IMG/VR virus record: IMGVR_UViG_3300031784_000165
Coordinates: 1-27,647 of that record
DNA from: a virus
Strand: one strand, 5' to 3'
Length of the DNA: 27,647 bases
In this document: piece after piece, positions 14,362-21,247 of the stretch
How positions within the stretch are numbered: position 1 is the first letter of the stretch
How the letters are laid out: every line of letters begins with the position of its first letter
Made by a program: the position numbers and the translations under genes
The notes under the pieces: generated by a model
The model's input: the letters and a program-made list of their open reading frames with translations, nothing else
The model's database searches: none
Told to the model about the DNA's origin: nothing

Positions 14362-15407
14362 TAAGCATCTACGATATAAAAGATTCTTTACTTGGTAAAA
14401 AAGTTGCAATAGATGATGTGGTTACTACTTATAGTTCAAAACCAGAATCTCATAAATCAGCATGGACATATTTATTAATGTCACAATTAAAGAGTCTAGG
14501 TATTGATGCTACCGTTTTAACCAAAGATGCAAATGTTCATAACTATGACGTTTGGTTAGTAGCTTTACCAATGGAATTTCAAGGAAGTTACAATTTATTT
14601 GGCGGTGCTAATGATGAAACTGCAATTAGAATGCAAAGGCTAATAGATTTTAAAGGATCTGTGTATTGTCTAAATAGACAAATGCCAGACATTGGAGCAT
14701 TTGCTAAAAGCAGAATGAATGCATGTACTGAGATTTGGAAAAATCTTGATGTTGAAACTTTAAGTACAAAATCAGTAGAAACTCAGACAATAGATACAAC
14801 TCTAAAGTCTGATATATTTGTGTTAGGTGATAGCCATTCGGTTTCAGTTTATGTACCAGGCTCAAATATCAGTCGAAATGATGGTAAAACATTATTTGGA
14901 GTTATTAAAGAAGGTATGACAACCTATATTCCAGAAGGAACTAAACACCTAATTACGTATTTTGGTAATATTGATATTCGACACCATTTATGCCGACAAC
15001 CAGATCCGGTTAAAGCAACTGAAGATTTGGTTAAGAATTATGTTGAACATTTAAAATCTTTAAACATTCCAAAGATTAGTGTAGTCAAATTATTACCAAT
15101 CGATCATGAAGAACGCAGAATTCCAAAAACTGGATTCTACAAAGGAACACCTTTTTATGGATCTTTAGAAAAAAGATTAGAAATTTGTCGAATTTTTAAT
15201 CAAAAGCTGAGTATATATCTAAGTGAGGCCGGATACGAATTAATCGAATGGCCAATCGAATGGTATCAACTTAGCCCTAAAGACTATGCGGATATGTATA
15301 TGGAAAAACCCGGATCGGTGCACCTTTCAAGGAAATATTATCAATATGACTTTGAAACCGGAAAAAAGAATCCAGAACTTAAACCAAAAGTTACTAGCCT
15401 ATTTTGA
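14358..15407 (+). CDS. SGNH/GDSL-type hydrolase-like protein
   Basis: The 349-residue protein has an N-terminal domain of about 145 residues of unknown role and then a domain with SGNH-like blocks: FVLGDSHSVSVY (GDSHS at 157-161, candidate catalytic Ser), ITYFGNIDIRHHL (199-211) and PGSVHLS with H322. Such folds hydrolyse or transfer esters, often acetyl groups on sugars, and the FGxxDxR block is common in proteins near glycan genes. Specificity is unknown. It ends KPKVTSLF, sharing an SLF terminus with the polymerase C-terminal half. The stop codon at 15405-15407 overlaps the GAAAC element of the next promoter-like motif by two bases. Confidence 0.55.
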   Translation: MISIYDIKDSLLGKKVAIDDVVTTYSSKPESHKSAWTYLLMSQLKSLGIDATVLTKDANVHNYDVWLVALPMEFQGSYNLFGGANDETAIRMQRLIDFKGSVYCLNRQMPDIGAFAKSRMNACTEIWKNLDVETLSTKSVETQTIDTTLKSDIFVLGDSHSVSVYVPGSNISRNDGKTLFGVIKEGMTTYIPEGTKHLITYFGNIDIRHHLCRQPDPVKATEDLVKNYVEHLKSLNIPKISVVKLLPIDHEERRIPKTGFYKGTPFYGSLEKRLEICRIFNQKLSIYLSEAGYELIEWPIEWYQLSPKDYADMYMEKPGSVHLSRKYYQYDFETGKKNPELKPKVTSLF

Positions 15408-15433
15408 AACCTTTTATAAATTATAAGTATAAC
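15406..15433 (+). promoter_or_regulatory. promoter-like motif GAAAC-N17-TATAAC
   Basis: GAAAC at 15406-15410 and TATAAC at 15428-15433 are 17 nt apart, as in the motifs at 13720 and 24205. The -10-like box begins 28 nt before the ATG of the inositol-phosphate synthase gene, and it occupies most of the 48-nt gap between genes. Confidence 0.6.
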
Positions 15434-15455
15434 TTAAAACAAATTACTAAAAATC

Positions 15456-16634
15456 ATGAGTAAAATTAAAGTTGCAATTATTGGTACAGGAAATTGTGCC
15501 AAGTCTCTAGTAGAAGGAGTACAATTCTACACCGAAAATGAAGCAAACATCGACGGTATGATGCGTAGCGACATTGGTGGATATGGTGCAAAAGATATTG
15601 AATTCGTTTGTGCTTTTGATATTGATGAACGTAAAGTAAATCAACCATTAGGTGTTGCATTGAAGCAGCGTCCAAACTCTGCATGGGACATTGTTCCAAC
15701 TATCGATTCTACTGCTCCAGTATATGAAGCACCAGTTATTGATGGTTACGCATTGTTAATGGATGCATATCCAGAAACAAATCGTTTCTTGGTTTCTGAA
15801 GAGTTGAGAAATTCAACTGAAACTAATCGTACTGAATGGACTGATAAAAAAGACAGACAGTGGAAAGACAAAATCATCTCTCAATTAAAAGAACATGAAG
15901 TTGAGGTATTGATTAACTACTTACCAGTAGGTTCTCAAGCAGCAACAGAATTTTGGGCAGAAATTTGTCTAGAAACTGGAATCTCTTTTGTTAACTGTAT
16001 TCCAGTATTTATTGCATCTGATCCAGCATGGGAGAAACGTTTTATCGACGCAGGAATTCCATTGATCGGTGATGATATGCGTTCTCAATTTGGTGCATCT
16101 ATCTTGTCTCAAATGTTACAAGAACTTGCATTCGAAAGAGGCCACGTAGTAAGAGCACATATTCAACGTAATGTTGGTGGTAATACTGACTTCTTGAATA
16201 TGGAAGATAAATCTCGTTTGAAATCTAAAAAGATTTCTAAAGAGAATGTAATTCGTGCTCAGAATGATATTCGTGGAATCTCAACCGAAGGTTCATTCTT
16301 ACATGCTGGTCCTTCTGAATATATCTCTTACTATGGAGATAATAAAGTTGCAAACTTCCGTTTAGAACTTGAAGGATTTGGTGGAGCACCGGTTATTTTT
16401 GATGCTCAACTATCTGTACAAGATAGTCCAAACTCCGCAGGAGTTGTAATTGACGCTCTACGTTATGTTAGAGTTGCAAGAGAAATGGGAATTGTTGGTG
16501 CTCTTCGTGGACCATCTGCATTTACTCAAAAGACACCGCCTCAACAAATGATGTTTGTTGACGCTGTTCAAGAATGCGAAGCTTTAGCAAATCGTAAACT
16601 TACTAAAGTTACAGAGAAACAAGTTAAGGCTTAA
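15456..16634 (+). CDS. ino1: myo-inositol-1-phosphate synthase (bacterial/archaeal type)
   Basis: The 392-residue product matches the family that converts glucose 6-phosphate to 1L-myo-inositol 1-phosphate with bound NAD+. Signature stretches are the Rossmann loop IIGTGNCAKSLVEG (8-21), INYLPVGSQ (153-161), NCIPVFIASDP (180-190), NVGGNTDFLNM (239-249), LKSKKISKENV (255-265, active-site Lys region) and DSPNSAGVVIDALR (323-336). These closely parallel the mycobacterial enzyme as I recall it; length is near the prokaryotic form and far below the eukaryotic one. It is unexpected in a phage. Arg is encoded mainly by CGT (about 15 of 21) and Leu often by TTG, unlike neighbours that prefer AGA and TTA/CTT. 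It has its own promoter-like motif and terminator, so it may be a single-gene unit. Confidence 0.93.
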   Translation: MSKIKVAIIGTGNCAKSLVEGVQFYTENEANIDGMMRSDIGGYGAKDIEFVCAFDIDERKVNQPLGVALKQRPNSAWDIVPTIDSTAPVYEAPVIDGYALLMDAYPETNRFLVSEELRNSTETNRTEWTDKKDRQWKDKIISQLKEHEVEVLINYLPVGSQAATEFWAEICLETGISFVNCIPVFIASDPAWEKRFIDAGIPLIGDDMRSQFGASILSQMLQELAFERGHVVRAHIQRNVGGNTDFLNMEDKSRLKSKKISKENVIRAQNDIRGISTEGSFLHAGPSEYISYYGDNKVANFRLELEGFGGAPVIFDAQLSVQDSPNSAGVVIDALRYVRVAREMGIVGALRGPSAFTQKTPPQQMMFVDAVQECEALANRKLTKVTEKQVKA

Positions 16635-16645
16635 TTAATCCAAAT

Positions 16646-16676
16646 AGATGGAGAGTTTTGCTCTCCATCTTTTTTT
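16646..16676 (+). terminator. intrinsic terminator after the inositol-phosphate synthase gene
   Basis: A perfect 10-bp stem (AGATGGAGAG with CTCTCCATCT, loop TTTTG) is followed by a run of seven Ts. It begins 12 nt after the stop at 16634. The next start codon (16690) is 14 nt beyond the T run and no promoter-like motif is seen in that gap. Confidence 0.94.
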
Positions 16677-16689
16677 AAAAAAGAAAGAA

Positions 16690-17058
16690 ATGAAAATATT
16701 TGCATACGATTTTGATGGTGTAGTATCAATTGGTGTTTGTCCTAGATATAGTGACGATGTTATTATTACTGGTCGTTGTCAAGAAGAAGCACCCTATGTT
16801 TTTGAAAAACTATCTGAAATGGGAATCTCAACCAATGTATATTTTAATCAAATGACATTGGCTGAAAGAGGAAATCATAGTGTTGAAGCTAGAGTATTCT
16901 CTGGAAAACATAAAGCAAAAACAATTAGAGAATTGGCAGAACAGGGAATTATTGTTGAGCGTTTTTTCGATGATGATGAAGTTCAAATTGCTGTGATTAA
17001 ACAAGAACATCCAGATCTTGACATAGTCCATATTGTATCAAATTTAGTAGAAAAATAA
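16690..17058 (+). CDS. HAD-like phosphatase
   Basis: The 122-residue protein shows the HAD order of motifs: FAYDFDGVVS with D7 and D9 (nucleophile and acid/base), ITGR at 26-29 (motif II position), SGKHKAK (71-77) with a candidate motif III Lys, and RFFDDDEVQI (91-100, motif IV acidic cluster). HAD enzymes remove phosphate from small molecules or from nucleic-acid ends; the substrate is not evident. Being next to inositol-phosphate synthase, a role in dephosphorylating inositol phosphate is conceivable but untested; a nucleotide or polynucleotide 3'-phosphatase is equally possible. A longer frame starting at 16648 lies inside the terminator and is not used. It is followed 8 nt later by the FkbM gene. 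Confidence 0.68.
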   Translation: MKIFAYDFDGVVSIGVCPRYSDDVIITGRCQEEAPYVFEKLSEMGISTNVYFNQMTLAERGNHSVEARVFSGKHKAKTIRELAEQGIIVERFFDDDEVQIAVIKQEHPDLDIVHIVSNLVEK

Positions 17059-17066
17059 TATAAAAT

Positions 17067-17738
17067 ATGTTAAATGATTTCCAAAAAGGATTAAAGAAAC
17101 ATTACCTTAGGTACCTAAATGCAACTGAACGCGTCGATAATAACATGATTACCGATTGCATTATACATTACATAAAACCAGAAATTGATTATACTGGTAA
17201 AGTATGTTTAGATTTAGGTGGTAATATTGGAGGGTTTACAAAGATTGCAATTGATGGTGGAGCTCAAGCTGTTTATACGGTTGAATGCGATTCTAGAAAC
17301 TATGAAAAAATGATGAATAGTTTTAGAAATGAGCCAAAGGCAAACATCATACACGGTGCAGTTTCTGGACAAACATGCCCAACTCTTAGAATCTATAAAG
17401 GTAAAAGTAAACAAGCGCATTGTTCTACTTCAATTATGAAACGTAGTCAATTTTCAGATTATGATGAAGTAAACAATTTTAATATTCAGGAGTTATTAGA
17501 CAAATATAGACCAGACATTATTAAAATCGATATTGAAGGAGCTGAATACGAAATTTTACAAGCTGTTGAAGCCTATCATCCAGAAGTTTTATTTGTTGAA
17601 CTTCATATGGGTAAAGTAAAACGATTTGCTGAACCTGCAATTGAAAGATTGGTTGAATTATATCCAAACCATAATCATGTACATGCATTTACAGTTTTTA
17701 ATAAAACTGCTGGATATGATTGTTGGTTTAAAAAATAA
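17067..17738 (+). CDS. FkbM-family SAM-dependent methyltransferase
   Basis: The 223-residue protein has a SAM-binding loop CLDLGGNIGGFTKIA (47-61), the acidic end of strand 2 at YTVECD (70-75) and the FkbM signature IIKIDIEGAEYEIL (151-164), followed by VLFVELH (174-180). FkbM enzymes usually O-methylate sugars or other small molecules, so the target may be a glycan, a lipid-linked sugar or a modified metabolite. It sits between the HAD-like gene (8-nt gap) and the putative base-modification gene (9-nt gap), so the three are probably one operon. It could therefore also take part in DNA or RNA modification. TATAAAATA directly precedes its ATG. Confidence 0.85.
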   Translation: MLNDFQKGLKKHYLRYLNATERVDNNMITDCIIHYIKPEIDYTGKVCLDLGGNIGGFTKIAIDGGAQAVYTVECDSRNYEKMMNSFRNEPKANIIHGAVSGQTCPTLRIYKGKSKQAHCSTSIMKRSQFSDYDEVNNFNIQELLDKYRPDIIKIDIEGAEYEILQAVEAYHPEVLFVELHMGKVKRFAEPAIERLVELYPNHNHVHAFTVFNKTAGYDCWFKK

Positions 17739-17747
17739 AATAATATT

Positions 17748-18797
17748 ATGAGTAATATAATTGAACAAGTCAATATGGACGTTGTAAAAGACGTTGGACG
17801 ATTCTTTAATAAAGTAAATGAAAGAGCACTCTATAATATGGGTGTTCTTGAAAGTTACGACAGTGGTGGAGACGATGCTCTTGGAGAAACAGTTGAATAT
17901 TTCCATCCTCAAATTACTCTAGACGATCGTATGAGATATATCATGGAGAACATCGTGTATGCTCCAATCTCAATGGATAATATTATTTGCAACACAATTA
18001 TTTCTCACTTCTATGGAGCTCGTGGAATTCACCAAGTATTAACAAGAGACCCGAATCCTAAAACAGCTTTAGTTGATTTTGAAAGACTTTTAGTTGATAG
18101 AGAATATGAAGATAAAATCCGTAAAAATTTAGAAGATGCCGTTTCTTTAGGTTTACCAATCTATGGAAGTACGGAATTACGTACAAGTCTTTTTGGTGCT
18201 GCGAATAATTATGTTGCTCAGTTAAGAAATCAACCAAGAGATGCTCATAAAATCAATATTCTATTATGGGTAGCATCTTTTATACCTCGAGGAATCACAG
18301 GTAGAATGGCCCAAGTAAAATCTTTAAGTGAGATGTATGATATTATCTCCTCGCTTGAAGGTGTGGGACAATACTACGGATATCACTGTTCAACGTCTAA
18401 TTCTGTAAATCCAAGAATTCCAATTAACCATGACGAAAGATTCTGTGTTCCTGGTCCTGGTGCTAGATATACATTAGATCTTATGTTTGGCGAAGGATGT
18501 GATATTCCTTATGGCGATAGAGTTATTTGGTTCCGAGAAAACTACAAAGATCTAATTGGAGACATTCCATTACATGAATCCACGCATAATGTTTACGTTG
18601 ATGGTAAGAAAATTTTCCAAGAAGAACAAAACGATCTTAAAACTTATGGCTGCGAAGTTGGTCTTTGTCAGTATGGAGTTTATTACCGACTAAGAAACAA
18701 TCCGCATTTAATTAGCCGTCGAAAAGTAGCCAGAACCGATGATTCAGTTATGGAGTACTTTTTTAATAATAATTTTGAACAAAACGCGCTTTTCTAA
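17748..18797 (+). CDS. putative DNA base-hypermodification protein (HhH-like helical domain)
   Basis: In this 349-residue protein the segment from 195 to 245 reads like a helix-hairpin-helix domain: SSLEGVGQYYGYHC (201-214), then NPRIPINHDERFCVPGPGAR (221-240) and TLDLMF. The order glycine-rich hairpin, conserved Asp, F-x-x-PGPGAR recalls the helical domain of the alpha-glutamyl/putrescinyl-thymine pyrophosphorylase and hydroxymethyl-dU kinase group found in phages with hypermodified thymine. That assignment is from memory of the pattern and is tentative. The N-terminal 190 residues are helical, with GARGIHQVLTRDPN at 90-103. The protein ends NNNFEQNALF, a variant of the SLF tail. A role in DNA base modification would explain why it sits near the dUTPase and polymerase genes. 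Confidence 0.5.
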   Translation: MSNIIEQVNMDVVKDVGRFFNKVNERALYNMGVLESYDSGGDDALGETVEYFHPQITLDDRMRYIMENIVYAPISMDNIICNTIISHFYGARGIHQVLTRDPNPKTALVDFERLLVDREYEDKIRKNLEDAVSLGLPIYGSTELRTSLFGAANNYVAQLRNQPRDAHKINILLWVASFIPRGITGRMAQVKSLSEMYDIISSLEGVGQYYGYHCSTSNSVNPRIPINHDERFCVPGPGARYTLDLMFGEGCDIPYGDRVIWFRENYKDLIGDIPLHESTHNVYVDGKKIFQEEQNDLKTYGCEVGLCQYGVYYRLRNNPHLISRRKVARTDDSVMEYFFNNNFEQNALF

Positions 18798-18807
18798 TAT
18801 AACTATT

Positions 18808-19236
18808 ATGAAAGCAAGTAATATCAAAAATTTATTCTTAGACGATTTTAGGCATCCATACGATTGTATTGCATATATGCCTGCTCGTATTGGACTTGCG
18901 GCTGCTGATTATACCCAAAAACAGTGGGATATTGTTAAAGATTACAATCAATTCGTAAAATGGATTGTAACTAATGGAGTTCCTGAATTAGTATCTTTTG
19001 ACCATGATTTAGCAGATGAACATTATTCTCCAGCAATGTGTGGAGATGGCGCTGATTATCCGCAAGAATTTGAAGAAAAAACAGGTTTGGACTGTGCTAA
19101 ATTTTTGGTAGAGTATTGTATTGACAATAAGTTAAAATTTCCAGAATTTCATGTACATTCAATGAATCCTGTCGGATCTGAAAGAATCAGAAATTATATT
19201 CACGATTATATTAAATTCGTAAACAATAATAAATAA
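18808..19236 (+). CDS. cyclic-phosphate-processing receiver-like protein (cREC family)
   Basis: The 142-residue protein follows the pattern of the stand-alone receiver-like family predicted to process cyclic phosphates (Pfam cREC): NLFLDDFRHP (8-17), VSFDHDLAD (62-70), TGLDCAKFLVEY (92-103) and HVHSMNPVGSERI (115-127). The acidic LDD and FDHD pairs and the His-Ser-x-Asn motif are the expected active-site residues. The family is predicted from its genome context to act on 2',3'-cyclic phosphate ends in RNA repair; direct biochemical proof is limited as far as I know. The start at 18808 is chosen because a longer frame from 18739 would overlap the previous gene by 59 nt and add residues with no family match. 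It precedes the dUTPase gene by 16 nt. Confidence 0.82.
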   Translation: MKASNIKNLFLDDFRHPYDCIAYMPARIGLAAADYTQKQWDIVKDYNQFVKWIVTNGVPELVSFDHDLADEHYSPAMCGDGADYPQEFEEKTGLDCAKFLVEYCIDNKLKFPEFHVHSMNPVGSERIRNYIHDYIKFVNNNK

Positions 19237-19252
19237 AACTATAAAATAGTAT

Positions 19253-19720
19253 ATGGCAAATATTGATAATGAATGTAAAGATTTAGAAGTAAATGACTTC
19301 TATGATAAATCTACAACACACTTGGCGGATATAATGAACCACCAAAAAGAAATGCAAGAAAAAACTTATGGCTTTGATTTTGATAACATGACAATCAGAG
19401 ATATTATGAATTTCTGGCATGTTAACACTCACGCAGTGCTTGATGAAATTCATGAAATGACCGATGCACTTGGTGGCATTAAAGATGGAGATGGTAATGC
19501 AGTATGGAAGTATTGGAAAACAGCTCATACAAAGTATGAAAACCTGAAAATTTCCGATCTTTCAGAAAACGATCGCAAAGAGCTTTATATGGAATGGGTA
19601 GATATTCTACACTTCTTTATAAATTATGCAGCATCTATTGGATTAGATGCAAAAACAGCATACAATTACTACTTTGCAAAAGCAGAAGAGAATAAGCAAC
19701 GCCAAAAACGAGGATATTAA
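19253..19720 (+). CDS. dUTPase, all-alpha (dimeric) type
   Basis: The 155-residue all-helical protein has the metal-binding motifs of dimeric dUTPases and related NTP pyrophosphohydrolases: DEIHE (64-68, ExxE) and EWVDILHFF (114-122, ExxD), with FWHVNTHAVLDE (54-65) and WKYWK (85-89) in helices around the active site. The likely reaction is dUTP to dUMP plus pyrophosphate, which keeps uracil out of phage DNA and supplies dUMP for thymidylate synthesis. A MazG-like pyrophosphatase with another substrate is the alternative. The stop codon overlaps the ATG of the polymerase N-terminal half by one base (TAATG), suggesting translational coupling. TATAAAATA lies 13 nt before its ATG. Confidence 0.82.
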   Translation: MANIDNECKDLEVNDFYDKSTTHLADIMNHQKEMQEKTYGFDFDNMTIRDIMNFWHVNTHAVLDEIHEMTDALGGIKDGDGNAVWKYWKTAHTKYENLKISDLSENDRKELYMEWVDILHFFINYAASIGLDAKTAYNYYFAKAEENKQRQKRGY

Positions 19721-21129
19721 TGTTATTAGATATTGAGCAAAGAGATAAAGAGGTAATGATCTCTTTTTACAATAAAGAAGGTGAAGTTGCATTTAAGAGA
19801 TACCCAATTAATCAGTATCAAAACTGGTTTGTTTGTGACCAAAAAGAGCGCGAAGCAAGCCAAAAATTTAAAAACTGGGACGGCAGAGCAATTAAGTTGC
19901 AGCCGTCCCGTCAGTTTAATAAGTTTTCGCTAGTATATTTCATGGACAGTCTTTCTGAAAAAGACAAAGAAGAAATTTACGCATACAATATGCCAAAAAC
20001 TTATTTTGTCGACATTGAAACTGAGATTGTTGACGGTTTTCCAAGAGCTGAAGAAGCAAAATCAAGAATCCTTACTTTTTCAATTATTACTCCAAATAAA
20101 AAGGCAATCGTATTAGGTTTAGAAGATTTAAGTTCAGAACAAATCGCTCAAATTGAAAAAGATACTAATGAATATTTTAAATCATTAGACACTGATTGGA
20201 CTTTTCAATATATTAAGTTTAAAACCGAGTATGACATGGTTTATACATTTTTGTATAAATTTATGCCTAAGTTTCCAATGATGACCGGCTGGAATTTTAT
20301 TAATTATGACTGGCAATATATTGTAAATCGTTGTAAGCATTTACAAATTGACATTGCTGAATCTGCAATTACAAAAGCAGTTGATCCAACCGATTCAAGA
20401 CCATTACACATGGGTATTCTTGACTACATGCAACTTTATGATAAGTATGATAAATCTGTAAAAGTTAAAGAATCAAATTCACTTGATTATGTTTCTGGCC
20501 AAGTATTAAATTTAAATAAAATTAAATACAATGGAGGCTTACAAGATTTATATCGAGACGATTTTAAAAAGTATGTTTATTATAACGTAGTTGACTCCGT
20601 TCTAGTATATTATATTGATAAAAAGTTAAAATCAATGGAAGTACTTTTAACTCTTGCTAATATTACTAGAATGCCAATTTATAAAGCTGCTTCTCCAGTT
20701 GCTGTAACTGAAGCATTAATTGCTCGTAAGATGGCAGAATCTGGATTTAGAATCGGTTCAGAACAACGTGAAGATGGTAAAAAAGAAACACAATATGCCG
20801 GAGCTTTTGTTAAAGAACCTAAAGTTGGTTTCTATGCTGGAGTAAGTGCATTTGACTTTGCATCTCTATATCCATCAATCATGCGACAGTTTAATATTTC
20901 TCCAGATGCCTTTATTGAAAAGGTACCTGCTTCGAAAATTGAAGAGCGTCGAAAAGATAAAAATGTTATTGTTTGCGAGAATGGTGTTGTTTATAATAAA
21001 GAAGATTCAATGTTAAAAATGATTCTTTCTGATTTATATTCAAAACGTAAACAATACAAATCAACATCATACCAGTTATACGAAAAAGCAGATTACTATA
21101 AAAAGTTATTAGCTAAGAAAAAAGATTAA
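19720..21129 (+). CDS. 43A: DNA polymerase family B (gp43-like), N-terminal half: exonuclease and palm motif A
   Basis: The 469-residue protein covers the first half of a T4 gp43-type replicative polymerase. It has the proofreading motifs Exo I FVDIETEI (D98, E100), Exo II GWNFINYDWQ (N192, D197) and Exo III YYNVVDS (Y288, D292), and the polymerase motif A FDFASLYPSIMRQFNISP (D379). After the first fingers helix (LYSKRKQYK, 440-447) it stops at KKKD instead of continuing to motif B. The missing part is encoded at 25020-26216. Together the two halves have 867 residues, close to T4 gp43 (898). Splits of gene 43 are known in other T4-like phages. It cannot polymerise alone, because motif C is absent. 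A GC-rich hairpin lies within the gene at 19877. Confidence 0.93.
   Translation: MLLDIEQRDKEVMISFYNKEGEVAFKRYPINQYQNWFVCDQKEREASQKFKNWDGRAIKLQPSRQFNKFSLVYFMDSLSEKDKEEIYAYNMPKTYFVDIETEIVDGFPRAEEAKSRILTFSIITPNKKAIVLGLEDLSSEQIAQIEKDTNEYFKSLDTDWTFQYIKFKTEYDMVYTFLYKFMPKFPMMTGWNFINYDWQYIVNRCKHLQIDIAESAITKAVDPTDSRPLHMGILDYMQLYDKYDKSVKVKESNSLDYVSGQVLNLNKIKYNGGLQDLYRDDFKKYVYYNVVDSVLVYYIDKKLKSMEVLLTLANITRMPIYKAASPVAVTEALIARKMAESGFRIGSEQREDGKKETQYAGAFVKEPKVGFYAGVSAFDFASLYPSIMRQFNISPDAFIEKVPASKIEERRKDKNVIVCENGVVYNKEDSMLKMILSDLYSKRKQYKSTSYQLYEKADYYKKLLAKKKD
19877..19909 (+). other. GC-rich hairpin inside polymerase N-terminal half
   Basis: GGGACGGC (19877-19884) pairs perfectly with GCCGTCCC (19902-19909), and GCAA/TTGC form an inner 4-bp stem. 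The outer stem is GC-rich in an AT-rich genome and has no T run, so it is not a terminator. It may be a translational operator or chance; T4 gp43 is known to bind its own mRNA near its start, but this one is 157 nt into the gene. Confidence 0.6.
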
Positions 21130-21186
21130 TTCCCGGTATGAGTCTAGGAAGATGACTTTAATATATAAAGAAATCCCTACAACACT

Positions 21187-21216
21187 TGGCCTGGAATAAC
21201 TATCTAGGCCATTTTA
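21187..21216 (+). terminator. possible weak terminator between polymerase N-half and nrdB
   Basis: TGGCCTGG (21187-21194) can pair with CTAGGCCA (21204-21211), including one G-T pair, with a 9-nt loop, and TTTT follows. The short T run makes it a weak candidate. It lies in the 118-nt gap; the rest of that gap (21130-21186) has no recognisable element. Confidence 0.45.
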
Positions 21217-21247
21217 GTCTAAATTAAAAGCAAAAAAAATTAAAAAA

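Noticed and set aside
16648-16689. Longer N-terminus for the HAD-like protein
   Set aside because: These codons lie in the terminator hairpin and encode a sequence with no family match; the conserved HAD motif begins right after ATG at 16690.
18739-18807. Longer N-terminus for the cREC-like protein
   Set aside because: It would overlap the preceding gene by 59 nt and add 23 residues outside the family pattern; ATG at 18808 fits the family start.
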